A stretch of DNA of 64,000 nt from Nocardioides acrostichi (GCF_015319165.1 NZ_JADIVZ010000001.1:124001-188000); one strand, 5' to 3'; shown: positions 1 through 8,606, counted from the stretch's first letter. A program made the numbers and translations. The notes: generated from the letters alone by a model not told the origin.

Positions 1-791
1 CCGTGCGCGATCGTGAGGCGGAAGGCGGGATCCTGGGCGGCGTCCGTCGCCCCGGCGGCCTCGGCGGAGCGGTTGACGGGCAGGCCCTGCGGGCCTTTCC
101 CGTTGCGCACCGCCAGCAGCGAGATCCGGCGAAGCGGAGTGACGGTGGCGCCGGCCGTGGCGAGCACGGCCACCCCGGTGGCGACCCACGTGGTGCGTAG
201 CAGGCCGCGGCGGGTGAGCCCGGCGGACGTCGCCTGGGTGCCGGGGCGGTTGAGCGCGTCGTCCTCGACATCGGAGCCGAGCGCCTGGCGGATCACGGGC
301 AGCTTGACCGCCACGTGCAGCGCGAGGGCGCCGATCGCGAGCCAGGCCACGGCGTAGTGCGTGGGGCGGAAGCTGAACCCCCACGGGTACCACTGGGCGC
401 TGTTCGACAGCCCGCTGGCGAGCTGGAAGATCGCGGCCGCGACGAGCACCGCGATCGAGCCTCGTTCCAGCACGGTGAGCACGCCCTCGCGTGAGAACGG
501 CTTGGGCATGGCTTGGAACAGCTTCGGGAAGACGGTCCACAGCTTGACCAGCAGCAGCGGTACGCACGCGGTGCCGGAGACCAGGTGCAGGCCCTGGGTG
601 AGCCGGTAGCCCCACGAGGGCGCCGTCGGGTAGGGGATCCACCATGTCTGCGCCTGCGCCCAGTGGCTCACCAGGCCGGTGAGGAAGGCGATGGTGAACG
701 CGATGCCGAGCCAGCGCCCGATCCGCGCCGAGACGGCCGGGGTGCGCAGGCGGGAGGTGAACGAGCTCTCGCGGGGGATGGGCAGGGCCAC
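1..791 (-). CDS. Membrane-anchored molybdopterin oxidoreductase, N-terminal part (truncated by window edge)
   Basis: About 263 codons are present and the frame stays open to the left edge. The GTG at 791 is preferred because a GAGGAG-type ribosome site lies a few bases upstream. The visible part has four hydrophobic segments (about residues 27-46, 65-85, 105-125, 135-160) carrying four histidines in or next to them, as expected of a cytochrome b561-like di-haem domain. A fifth hydrophobic stretch follows, preceded by RRGLLRT (about 197-218). I recognise this as the front of the actinobacterial fusion of a b-type cytochrome anchor to an exported sulfite-oxidase-like molybdopterin domain. The catalytic domain lies outside the window, so the enzymatic part of the call is inference. 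The gene is divergent from the phosphotransferase operon. Confidence 0.6.
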   Translation of the reverse strand, partial: MALPIPRESSFTSRLRTPAVSARIGRWLGIAFTIAFLTGLVSHWAQAQTWWIPYPTAPSWGYRLTQGLHLVSGTACVPLLLVKLWTVFPKLFQAMPKPFSREGVLTVLERGSIAVLVAAAIFQLASGLSNSAQWYPWGFSFRPTHYAVAWLAIGALALHVAVKLPVIRQALGSDVEDDALNRPGTQATSAGLTRRGLLRTTWVATGVAVLATAGATVTPLRRISLLAVRNGKGPQGLPVNRSAEAAGATDAAQDPAFRLTIAH

Positions 792-885
792 CGTCACTCC
801 TCGCTTCGTCGGGTGGGGGTCACGACGTTTTGGTGCCGGGATCGAGTCGAGTCTTACCTCACAGCTGGTGGGCAATGCCGGATCC

Positions 886-909
886 GTTGACAAATTAGAA
901 CGTGTTCCA
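886..909 (+). promoter_or_regulatory. Promoter element with KstR-like operator
   Basis: TTGACA at 887-892 looks like a -35 box. It lies about 35 bp before the ATG at 923, which would make the transcript nearly leaderless. At 896-909 the sequence TAGAACGTGTTCCA fits the KstR consensus TNNAACNNGTTNNA at every fixed position. KstR is the TetR-family repressor of sterol catabolism in mycobacteria and rhodococci. The stretch GTTGACAAAT at 886-895 recurs in front of the 4861 gene. The match is seen directly; regulation by KstR is inference, since no kstR lies in the window. Confidence 0.45.
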
Positions 910-922
910 CCACTGTGCTGCC

Positions 923-2086
923 ATGGTGACCAGCGCCACACCCGGCACGCCGGACAAGTCCCCGCCCCCGGCCGACCTGGTGATGCAGCGCTCCAGCCGC
1001 GACGCCGCCGAGGTGGGTCGGCTGCTCACCGCCTGGCTGGCGAACGAACTGCCGGCGGGTGCGGATCCGTCGGTCGACGTGCTCGCCGGCGTCGACGCCA
1101 ACGGCATGAGCAGCGAGACGCTGGTCTTCGACGCCACCTGGACGACGGATGCCGGCCGATTCACGCACCCGTTCGTCGCCCGGGTCGAGCCGGCCGCCGC
1201 CGACGTGCCGGTCTTCCCGCGCTACGACCTCGACGCGCAGTACGACGCGATCCGGCTGGTGGGCGAGCTCTCCGACGTGCCCGTGCCCGGCGTCGGGCTG
1301 CGCGAACAGACCGGGTCGGTGCTCGGCACCCCGTTCTTCCTGATGGACCGCGTCGAAGGCCAGGTGCCCCCCGACGTGCTGCCCTACAACTTCGGCGACA
1401 ACTGGTTCTTCGACCTCGGAGCCGAGGGTCACCAGGCCGTGCAGGACGCCACGGTCGACGTGCTCGCGCGACTGCACGCCATCGCGGATCCGACCGAGCG
1501 CTTCGGATTCCTCGACCCGGTGCTGCACGGGTTCGAGGGCCGCACCCCGCTCGCCCGGCTGCTGGCCGAGCGTCGGGACTGGTACGAGTTCGCGAAGGCC
1601 GACCTCGGGCCGTCCCCGCTGATCGAACGATCGCTGGCCTGGCTCGAGGCGAACCTGCCCGACACCGACGAGGCCGTGCTCAGCTGGGGCGACTCCCGCA
1701 TCGGCAACATGATGTGGCGCGGCACGGAGCCGGTGGCCGTCCTCGACTGGGAGATGGCCTCCCTCGGGCCTCGTGAGCTCGACGTCGCGTGGACGATCTA
1801 CTGCCACCAGGTCTTCGAGTCCATCGCCACCTCGATGGGCCTGCCCGGCATGCCCGACTTCATGCGCGAAGCCGATGTCAAGGTCGCCTACGCCGCGCGC
1901 ACCGGCGTCCAGCTCGGGGATCTCGCCTGGTACCACGTGCTGCACGGAGTGTCGTGGTGCACCGTCTTCATGCGCACCGGGCAGCGTCAGGTGCGCTTCG
2001 GCGAGATCGAGCAACCCGACGACATCGAGCAGCTCTTCCACTGTCGTGCGCTGGTCGAGCAGACCCTCGACGAGGTGGGCGCATGA
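923..2086 (+). CDS. Phosphotransferase family protein (aminoglycoside phosphotransferase fold)
   Basis: Protein of 387 aa with the kinase-like APH fold. The C-terminal half carries the catalytic-loop motif WGDSRIGNMM (equivalent of HGDxxxxN) and the metal-binding AVLDWEMA (equivalent of DxD), followed by the ELDVAW segment seen in this family. The ATG at 923 is chosen over a GTG at 902 because 902 lies inside the operator; GTG 926 is also possible. Such proteins often sit in actinobacterial lipid and acyl-CoA gene sets, but the substrate is usually unknown. It overlaps the next gene by ATGA and heads a likely three-gene operon with an unknown protein and an aldehyde dehydrogenase. Confidence 0.85.
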   Translation: MVTSATPGTPDKSPPPADLVMQRSSRDAAEVGRLLTAWLANELPAGADPSVDVLAGVDANGMSSETLVFDATWTTDAGRFTHPFVARVEPAAADVPVFPRYDLDAQYDAIRLVGELSDVPVPGVGLREQTGSVLGTPFFLMDRVEGQVPPDVLPYNFGDNWFFDLGAEGHQAVQDATVDVLARLHAIADPTERFGFLDPVLHGFEGRTPLARLLAERRDWYEFAKADLGPSPLIERSLAWLEANLPDTDEAVLSWGDSRIGNMMWRGTEPVAVLDWEMASLGPRELDVAWTIYCHQVFESIATSMGLPGMPDFMREADVKVAYAARTGVQLGDLAWYHVLHGVSWCTVFMRTGQRQVRFGEIEQPDDIEQLFHCRALVEQTLDEVGA

Positions 2087-3222
2087 TCACCGGACTCGAC
2101 GAGTACCCGATCCACCAGCTGCCGCAGCCGCTGATGCTGCCGGGCTCGAGCGATCGCAACTTCTACGATCGCAGCTACTTCAACGGCTTCGATCGGTCCG
2201 GCGCGGTGTTCTTCATCAGCGGCATCGGGTACTACCCCAACCTCGGCACCAAGGACGCCTACTTCATGGTGCACCGGGTCGGGGCCGATGGTGACATCGC
2301 GGGCGGGACCAATACCGCCGTCCACCTCGGCGAGGCCATCGACCACGATCGGATGAACCAGCGCGTGGGTGGCTTCTCGCTGGAGATCCTCGAGCCGCTC
2401 CAGAAGCTGCGCTTGGTCATCGACGACGTCGAGGGCATCAGCGCCGATCTCACCTGGAACGGCCTCTTCCCGGTAGCCCAGGAGGAGCACCACCTGATGC
2501 TCTCGGCCAAGGTGCGACCCATCATCGACGCCCAGCGGTTCGCCCAGGTCGGCTCCTGGACCGGCGCCTTGGCCATCGACGGCGACGAGTACGACGTCCG
2601 CCCCGACGAGTGGATGGGCAGTCGCGACCGGTCGTGGGGCATCCGGCCGGTGGGGGAGTCCGAGCCCCCGGGCAAGCCTGCCGACCCGCCCTTCGACGGC
2701 ATGTGGTGGCTCTACTGTCCAGTGGCCTTCGACGAGTTCTTCATGGTGTTCATCGTGCAGGAGGAGCCCGACGGCTTCCGCACCCTCAATGACGTCACCC
2801 GCATCTGGCGCGACGGCCGGGTCGAGCAGATGGGCTGGCCGCGCATCGCGATCGACTACCGCTCCGGCACCCGGCTGCCCACGGGCGGCGTCATCACCTG
2901 CGCCACGCCCGAGGGCGCCGAGGTGCGCGTCGACATCGAGGCCGTGATGAACACCGCCACGCACATCGGTGCCGGCTACGGCGGCGACTCCGGCTGGACT
3001 CACGGTGTGTGGAGGGGCGAGGGCTTCGTCGAGCGGATCACCCACGACCTGGCCGACCCCGAGGTGGCCGGCCGGCTGCCGTTCGGGCTCATCGACTCGA
3101 CCGGCCGGTTCACCTGGCACGAAGGCGGTTCCGCCCGCACCGGCTGGGGTCTCTTCGAGCACGGCGTGCTGGGTCAGCACCGCCCCAGCGGCTTCACCGA
3201 CTGGTTCGTCCACGCGCCCTGA
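2083..3222 (+). CDS. Conserved protein of unknown function, possibly CrtC/AttH (lipocalin)-like
   Basis: Protein of 379 aa whose ATG overlaps the phosphotransferase stop (ATGA), so it is probably translationally coupled. No signal peptide is seen. The centre holds GSRDRSWGIRP (about residues 185-196), which resembles the SRDRSWG signature of hydroxyneurosporene-synthase/AttH-like lipocalin-fold proteins; beta-rich segments with W/G pairs surround it. Proteins of this kind often accompany APH-type phosphotransferases in mycobacteria and relatives, which suggests a role in modifying a lipid or sterol-like substrate. The fold is a guess from the motif, and no reaction can be assigned. Confidence 0.6.
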   Translation: MITGLDEYPIHQLPQPLMLPGSSDRNFYDRSYFNGFDRSGAVFFISGIGYYPNLGTKDAYFMVHRVGADGDIAGGTNTAVHLGEAIDHDRMNQRVGGFSLEILEPLQKLRLVIDDVEGISADLTWNGLFPVAQEEHHLMLSAKVRPIIDAQRFAQVGSWTGALAIDGDEYDVRPDEWMGSRDRSWGIRPVGESEPPGKPADPPFDGMWWLYCPVAFDEFFMVFIVQEEPDGFRTLNDVTRIWRDGRVEQMGWPRIAIDYRSGTRLPTGGVITCATPEGAEVRVDIEAVMNTATHIGAGYGGDSGWTHGVWRGEGFVERITHDLADPEVAGRLPFGLIDSTGRFTWHEGGSARTGWGLFEHGVLGQHRPSGFTDWFVHAP

Positions 3223-3255
3223 TCCACCTCACCCACACCCACGAGGACTCCCACC

Positions 3256-4707
3256 GTGACCTTGGACCGCAACTCCTTCTTCATCGACGGCGACTGGCGG
3301 GAACCGACCACCGGCGACCTGCTGGAGGTGATCTCGCCGCACTCCGAGCAGGTCGTCGCCACCGTGCCGGCCGGCAGCCCCGCCGACATCGACGCTGCTG
3401 TCGAGGCGGCCCGCCGGGCGTTCGACCAGGGTCCGTGGCCGCGCATGACGCCGGCCGAGCGGATCGCGGTGATCGAGGCGTTCTCCGGTCTCTACGCCGC
3501 CAACCTCGCGGAGATGGCCGAGCTGATCACCGTCGAGATGGGCTCGCCGACCTCCTTCAGCAACCTCGCCCAGTCGCCCGCGCCGTGGATGCAGATCGAG
3601 GCCTTCCTCGCCATCGCCCGCGACTTCTCGTGGGAGGGCACGCGCCCGGGCGCGCTCGGCGCCGACATCATCGTGCGCCACGAGCCGGTCGGTGTGGTCG
3701 CGGCCATCCCGCCGTGGAACGTGCCTCAGTTCACCGTGATGTCGAAGGTGATCCCGGCACTCCTCGCCGGCTGCACGGTGGTGGTCAAGCCGGCGCCGGA
3801 GAGCCCGCTCGACACCTATCTGATGGCCGAGCTGTTCGCCGAGGCCGGTGTGCCCGCCGGCGTCGTCAACTTCGTCGCGGGCGGCCGCGAGACCGGCGAG
3901 CACCTGGTGCGCCACCCCGGCATCGACAAGGTCGCCTTCACCGGATCGACGGCCGCCGGCCGCCGGATCGGCGCCATCTGCGGTGAGCAACTCAAGCGGT
4001 GCAGCCTCGAGCTGGGCGGCAAGTCGGCCGCGATCATCCTCGACGACGCCGACCTCGCGACCACCGTCGAGGGCCTGAAGTTCACCTCGGTGATGAACTC
4101 CGGCCAGGCGTGTGTGGCGCAGACCCGCGTGCTCGCGCCGCGCAGTCGCTACGACGAGGTCGTCGCCGCGCTCGCCGAGGGCATCGGCTCCATGCTGGTC
4201 GGCGACCCGGCCGACCCCGCCACCGAGATCGGGCCCATGGTGGCCCGCCGCCAGCAGGAGCGGGTGCGCGGCTACATCGAGATCGGGCAGTCCGAGGGCG
4301 CCCGCCTCGTGACCGGGGGTGTCGGCATGCCCGACGGCCTCGACCACGGCTGGTACGTGCGTCCCACGGTCTTCGCCGATGTCGACAACCGCATGCGCAT
4401 CGCGCAGGAGGAGATCTTCGGGCCCGTCGTCTCCGTCATCGCCTACGACGCCCCCGCCGACGCCGTGCGCATCGCCAACGACTCCGAGTACGGCCCGGCC
4501 GGCACGGTCTGGACGGCCGACCTCGAGGCCGGCCTCGACGTCGCCCGCGGCGTGCGCACCGGCACCTACGGCGTGAACACCTACACGATGGACTTCGCCG
4601 GCCCGTTCGGCGGCTTCAAGGCATCGGGTGTCGGTCGCGAGTTCGGCCCCGAGGGGCTCAGCCAGTACACCGAGCTCAAGTCGATCTACCTGCCGCTGCC
4701 GCAGTGA
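3256..4707 (+). CDS. Aldehyde dehydrogenase family protein
   Basis: NAD(P)-dependent aldehyde dehydrogenase, 483 aa, the usual family length. The general base sits in LELGGKS (Glu about 252) and the catalytic cysteine in NSGQACVA (Cys about 285). The oxyanion-hole region AAIPPWNVPQ and the C-terminal EEIFGPVVSV and FGGFKASGVGRE motifs are also present. The GTG start lies 33 bp after the preceding gene, downstream of a GAGGA-like ribosome site. As third gene of the operon it probably oxidises an aldehyde intermediate of the same pathway; the context suggests lipid or sterol breakdown. The substrate cannot be read from the sequence. Confidence 0.9.
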   Translation: MTLDRNSFFIDGDWREPTTGDLLEVISPHSEQVVATVPAGSPADIDAAVEAARRAFDQGPWPRMTPAERIAVIEAFSGLYAANLAEMAELITVEMGSPTSFSNLAQSPAPWMQIEAFLAIARDFSWEGTRPGALGADIIVRHEPVGVVAAIPPWNVPQFTVMSKVIPALLAGCTVVVKPAPESPLDTYLMAELFAEAGVPAGVVNFVAGGRETGEHLVRHPGIDKVAFTGSTAAGRRIGAICGEQLKRCSLELGGKSAAIILDDADLATTVEGLKFTSVMNSGQACVAQTRVLAPRSRYDEVVAALAEGIGSMLVGDPADPATEIGPMVARRQQERVRGYIEIGQSEGARLVTGGVGMPDGLDHGWYVRPTVFADVDNRMRIAQEEIFGPVVSVIAYDAPADAVRIANDSEYGPAGTVWTADLEAGLDVARGVRTGTYGVNTYTMDFAGPFGGFKASGVGREFGPEGLSQYTELKSIYLPLPQ

Positions 4708-4807
4708 CGTCGCCTGCGGGGTGGGCGGTGCGTCAACCCTGCGCGAGGCCGATGGGGTTGCCCGCTCACCGCTCAGCGCGCAACGGACCGTGATCCACGG
4801 CGCCCTT

Positions 4808-4860
4808 GTTGACAAATAAGGTCATTGTGTCAAATCCGGCCGGGGCTTAGAGTCTTACTC
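4808..4860 (+). promoter_or_regulatory. Promoter/operator region of the SSADH-choD operon
   Basis: TTGACA (4809-4814) and TGTCAA (4828-4833) form an inverted repeat with a 13-bp spacer; inside it TGAC (4810-4813) and GTCA (4821-4824) are also dyadic. The left end GTTGACAAAT (4808-4817) matches that at 886-895 in front of the phosphotransferase operon. TAGAGT at 4849-4854 could be a -10 box for a transcript starting at the ATG at 4861. This looks like an operator overlapping a promoter. The regulator is not identified. Confidence 0.4.
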
Positions 4861-6477
4861 ATGAGTACGACTCCTGGTTCCGGTGGCCCGCTCGTCGACG
4901 GTCCGGCCGATCCCGAGCACGACCCGGCCGCCGTCTACGCCCTCGAGCCCGACGACGTCGCCGCGCTCACGGCGCGTCTCGTGTCGACCACGGGCCAGAC
5001 CGCCCAGGTGAACACGCCGCTCACAGGCGCGCCGTTGGCGCACATCCCGCAGTCGAGCGGCCACGACGTGGCCGAGGCGTTCGCCCGCGCCCGTCGTGCA
5101 CAGCGCGCGTGGTCGCGCACGAGCCTGGAGCACCGGGCCGCCATCATGCTGCGACTGCACGACCTCATCCTCGAGCGGCAGGGCGAGATTCTCGACCTGA
5201 TCGTGTGGGAGTCCGGCAAGGCTCGCAAGCACGCCTTCGACGAGCCACTGCACGTGGCACTCACCGCCCGCTACTACGCCCGCACCGCGCACCAGCACCT
5301 CGACGCGCGGCGCGTGCGCGGCGTCGTCCCGGCGCTGACCCGGGTCGAGGTCAACCGGGTGCCCAAGGGCGTCGTCGGCATCATCTCGCCGTGGAACTAC
5401 CCGTTCACCATGGCGCTGTGCGACGGCCTGCCGGCGCTCATGGCCGGCAACGCCGTGGTCGCCAAGCCCGACGCGCAGACCATGCTCTCGGCCCTCTACG
5501 GCGCTCAACTGCTCGAGGAGGCCGGATTCCCGCGCGAACTCTGGCAGGTCGTCGCCGGTCCCGGCTCCCAGATCGGCCCGGAGGTCGTCGACCGCGCCGA
5601 CTACATCTGCTTCACCGGCTCCACGGCCACCGGCAAGCGCGTCGCCGCGGGCTGCGCCGAGCGCCTCATCGGCTGCTCGCTCGAACTCGGTGGCAAGAAC
5701 CCGCTGCTCGTGCTGCGCGACGCCGACGTCGAGCGGGCCGCCGAGGGCGCGGTTCGGGCGTCGTTCTCCAACGCCGGCCAACTGTGCGTCTCGACCGAGC
5801 GGCTGTTCGTGGCCGACCAGGTCTACGACCGGTTCGTGGAGCGCTTCGTGGCGCGCACCCAGGCGATGTCGCTGGGGGCGACGCTGGAGTGGGGCACCGA
5901 CATGGGCTCGCTCATCTCGGCCGACCAGCTCGCGACCGTCGAGCGGCACGTCGACGACGCCGTCGCGCAGGGCGCACGGGTGCTCGCCGGCGGCAGGCAC
6001 CGCCCCGACCTCGGCCCGTTCTTCTACGAGCCGACCATCCTCGAGGGCGTCACGCCGGGCATGACCTGCTTCGGTGAGGAGACCTTCGGTCCGGTCGTCT
6101 CCCTCTACCGCTTCCACGACGAGGCGGACGCCGTCGCGCGCGCCAACGAGGGTGAGTACGGCCTCAACGGCTCGATCTACAGCCGCGACGTGAAGCGCGC
6201 CCGCGGGCTCGCGGCCGAGATCAAGTGCGGCACCGTCAACATCAACGAGGCCTTCGGCGCCACCTTCGCCAGCGTCGAGTCGCCGATGGGCGGCATGCGC
6301 GAGTCCGGCATGGGGCGCCGCCAGGGCGCCGAGGGCATCCACCGCTACACCGAGGCCCAGTCGGTGGGCGACCAGCGCCTGCTGCGATTCGCCCCGATGC
6401 TCGGCATGAGCGACGAGCAGTACGCCCGGATGATGACCGCGAACCTGAAGCTGATGAAGAAGTTGAGGAGGGCCTGA
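4861..6477 (+). CDS. gabD2: Succinate-semialdehyde dehydrogenase-type aldehyde dehydrogenase (GabD2-like)
   Basis: Protein of 538 aa, about 20 longer than mycobacterial GabD2, which it resembles along its length (KGVVGIISPWNYPF, SNAGQLCVSTER, DMGSLIS, GMGRRQGAEGIHRYTEAQ). Catalytic Glu about 275 lies in LELGGKN and Cys about 309 in GQLCVS. The ATG at 4861 is preferred to a GTG at 4825, which lies inside the operator. In the GABA shunt this enzyme makes succinate from succinic semialdehyde. Here the stop overlaps the start of a ChoD-like oxidase, so a different aldehyde from lipid catabolism is possible. An N-terminal extension of about 40 residues is rich in D, P and A. Confidence 0.85.
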   Translation: MSTTPGSGGPLVDGPADPEHDPAAVYALEPDDVAALTARLVSTTGQTAQVNTPLTGAPLAHIPQSSGHDVAEAFARARRAQRAWSRTSLEHRAAIMLRLHDLILERQGEILDLIVWESGKARKHAFDEPLHVALTARYYARTAHQHLDARRVRGVVPALTRVEVNRVPKGVVGIISPWNYPFTMALCDGLPALMAGNAVVAKPDAQTMLSALYGAQLLEEAGFPRELWQVVAGPGSQIGPEVVDRADYICFTGSTATGKRVAAGCAERLIGCSLELGGKNPLLVLRDADVERAAEGAVRASFSNAGQLCVSTERLFVADQVYDRFVERFVARTQAMSLGATLEWGTDMGSLISADQLATVERHVDDAVAQGARVLAGGRHRPDLGPFFYEPTILEGVTPGMTCFGEETFGPVVSLYRFHDEADAVARANEGEYGLNGSIYSRDVKRARGLAAEIKCGTVNINEAFGATFASVESPMGGMRESGMGRRQGAEGIHRYTEAQSVGDQRLLRFAPMLGMSDEQYARMMTANLKLMKKLRRA

Positions 6478-8201
6478 TGCCCGGAACCCACGCCGCCGCG
6501 GACTACGACGTCCTCGTCATCGGATCCGGCTTCGGTGGGTCCGTCAGCGCGCTGCGACTGACCGAGAAGGGCTACCGGGTCGGTGTCATCGAGGCCGGAG
6601 CCCGGTTCGAGGACTCCGACTTCTCCTCGGGCACCACCGACGTCAAGCGCTACCTCTGGGCGCCGTGGCTCGGCTGCTACGGGATCCAGCGCGTCGACGC
6701 CGTGCGCGACACCATGATCGTGGCCGGCGCCGGTGTGGGCGGTGGCTCGCTGGTGTACGCCAACACCCTCTACGAGCCGCTCGCGCCGTTCTACCGCGAC
6801 CCGCAGTGGAGCCACATCACCGACTGGAAGTCCGAGCTGGCGCCGTACTACGACCAGGCCAAGCGCATGCTCGGCGTGGTCGAGAACCCGGTGCGCACCC
6901 CGGCCGACGACGTGATGGAGAAGGTCGCCGGCGACATGGGCGTGGCCGAGACCTTCCACCCCACGCCCGTGGGCGTGTTCTTCGGCGGCCCGGAGGCGAA
7001 CCCCGACGAGGTGGTCGCCGACCCGTTCTTCGGCGGTGAGGGGCCCGACCGCAACCCGTGCCGCAACTGTGGCGAGTGCATGTCGGGCTGTCGCCACAAC
7101 GCGAAGAACACCCTGGTCAAGAACTACCTCTATCTCGCCGAGAAGAACGGCGCGAAGGTCATGCCGATGACCACCGTCACCCGGGTGAAGCCCCGCAAGG
7201 GCGGCGGCTACGAGGTGCACGTGAAGTGGACCGGGTCGCGCCCGTGGGCGAAGGCTTCGCGCGTGCTCACCGCCGACCAGGTCGTGTTCGCCGCGGCCTC
7301 GTTGGGCACCCAGAAGCTGCTGCACCGCATGAAGGACGAGGGGCACCTGCCTGGTCTCAGTGACCGGCTCGGGTATCTCTCGCGCACCAACTCCGAGTCG
7401 ATCCTGGGTGCCATCGCGCCGTCGTCCGACACCACGGACTACACCTTCGGCACCGCGATCACCTCCAGCTTCCACCCCGACGACGACACCCACATCGAGC
7501 CGTGCCGCTACGGCAAGGGCTTCAACACGATGGCGCTCATGCAGACGGTGCTCACCGACGGGGACGGCGACCAGCCGCGGTGGCGGGAATGGTTGCGGGA
7601 GTGCTGGAAGCAGCGCGGCAACCTGCGCGAGCTCTACGACCTCAAGCACTGGTCGGAGCGCACCGTGATCGCGCTGGTGATGCAGAGCCTCGACAACTCC
7701 ATCACCACCTACGGCAAGAGGGGGCCCTTCGGCACCTGGCGCATGACGTCACGCCAGGGCCACGGTGCGCCGAACCCGACCTGGATTCCGGTCGCCAACG
7801 AGGCCGTGCGTCGGATCGCCGACGTACTCGGCGGCACCGCGGGCGGCAACATCGGCGAGCCGTTCAACATGCCGCTCACCGCGCACTTCATCGGGGGCTG
7901 CGCGATCGGGGAGTCCATCGAGACCGGTGTCATCGACCCTTACCAGCGCGTCTACGGCTACCCCGGCCTGCACGTGGCCGACGGCTCGGCCATCACGGCC
8001 AACCTGGGCGTCAACCCGTCGCTGACGATCACCGCCCAGGCCGAGCGCGCCATGGCGTTCTGGCCCAACAAGGGCGAGGCCGACCCGCGCCCGGGGCTGG
8101 ACGCCGAGTACCAGCGCCTCGAGCCCGTGGCGCCGCGTTCACCGGCGGTGCCGGACGCCGCCCCGGGGGCGTTGCGGCTGCCCATCGTGGGCGTCTCCTG
8201 A
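6477..8201 (+). CDS. choD: GMC-family oxidoreductase, ChoD-type (putative cholesterol oxidase)
   Basis: FAD-dependent GMC oxidoreductase of 574 aa, close to M. tuberculosis ChoD in length and motifs. FAD-binding GSGFGG is at residues 16-21, GAGVGGGSLVYANTLY at about 82-97, and the C-terminal LHVADGSAITANLGVNPSLT holds the FAD/active-site segment. A cysteine cluster CRNCGECMSGC (C195, C198, C201, C205) interrupts the substrate domain; ChoD has the same cluster. ChoD-type proteins are annotated as cholesterol oxidases, yet sterol activity is disputed for some, so the substrate is inference. The start overlaps the preceding stop by one base. A hairpin terminator follows, and guaA lies downstream, as in mycobacteria where choD is in the guaA/guaB region. 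Confidence 0.85.
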   Translation: MPGTHAAADYDVLVIGSGFGGSVSALRLTEKGYRVGVIEAGARFEDSDFSSGTTDVKRYLWAPWLGCYGIQRVDAVRDTMIVAGAGVGGGSLVYANTLYEPLAPFYRDPQWSHITDWKSELAPYYDQAKRMLGVVENPVRTPADDVMEKVAGDMGVAETFHPTPVGVFFGGPEANPDEVVADPFFGGEGPDRNPCRNCGECMSGCRHNAKNTLVKNYLYLAEKNGAKVMPMTTVTRVKPRKGGGYEVHVKWTGSRPWAKASRVLTADQVVFAAASLGTQKLLHRMKDEGHLPGLSDRLGYLSRTNSESILGAIAPSSDTTDYTFGTAITSSFHPDDDTHIEPCRYGKGFNTMALMQTVLTDGDGDQPRWREWLRECWKQRGNLRELYDLKHWSERTVIALVMQSLDNSITTYGKRGPFGTWRMTSRQGHGAPNPTWIPVANEAVRRIADVLGGTAGGNIGEPFNMPLTAHFIGGCAIGESIETGVIDPYQRVYGYPGLHVADGSAITANLGVNPSLTITAQAERAMAFWPNKGEADPRPGLDAEYQRLEPVAPRSPAVPDAAPGALRLPIVGVS

Positions 8202-8220
8202 CGCCTTCCTGCAGGCTCCG

Positions 8221-8275
8221 CAGCGGTGTCTCGTCGGCTGGTCTGGTCCGGTGAGACACCGCTGAGAACTTTTTT
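8221..8275 (+). terminator. Rho-independent terminator after choD
   Basis: CAGCGGTGTCTC (8221-8232) pairs perfectly with GAGACACCGCTG (8253-8264), giving a 12-bp stem with a 20-base loop. A run of six T follows at 8270-8275. This is the clearest intrinsic terminator in the window and ends the choD operon. Confidence 0.8.
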
Positions 8276-8449
8276 GGGATCGGCCGTAACCGACCTGTGG
8301 AGCCGTCGTTGTGAAGTGTGATCCGGCACTCATGCTCCCTCCCGAAATCGCCGGATCGTGTCCAGGCGGAATCGACTGGACGACCAGGGCCCAGCCACCC
8401 TCCCTCCCCGGCCGGGCCCTGGTCCGCTTTTCGGATGTTCCCGCTTCGG

Positions 8450-8544
8450 GCATGTAACGCGGTGTTGCGCATGCAACGCGGTGTTCGGGTGACTGGACAC
8501 CCCGCACAGCGCCGCACCAGTCCGGGTAACACCGCGTTACATGC
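8450..8544. promoter_or_regulatory. Three-copy GTAAC dyad element upstream of guaA
   Basis: A 17-bp block at 8450-8466 (core GTAACGCGGTGTT) is repeated directly at 8469-8485 with one change and in perfect inverted form at 8528-8544. Each copy is itself a dyad with 5-bp arms and a 5-bp spacer; the third is exact (GTAAC 8526-8530, GTTAC 8536-8540). A GTTGC-GCAT-GCAAC palindrome spans 8464-8477. The outer copies could pair as a large hairpin. Position 63-157 bp before the guaA start suggests an operator cluster or attenuator-like structure. The rest of the 8276-8606 gap shows nothing else I can name. Confidence 0.5.
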
Positions 8545-8606
8545 GAGCCTCAGGTCTGGCATCGTCTGCCTGCCGGGTGCCGGAGAGGCGCCGATAGGCT
8601 GCGGCC

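Noticed and set aside
3229..4815. Long open frame (528 codons) on the strand opposite the aldehyde dehydrogenase
   Set aside because: It mirrors a gene with clear catalytic motifs. In GC-rich DNA the antisense frame stays open by codon bias. No family motif and no ribosome site.
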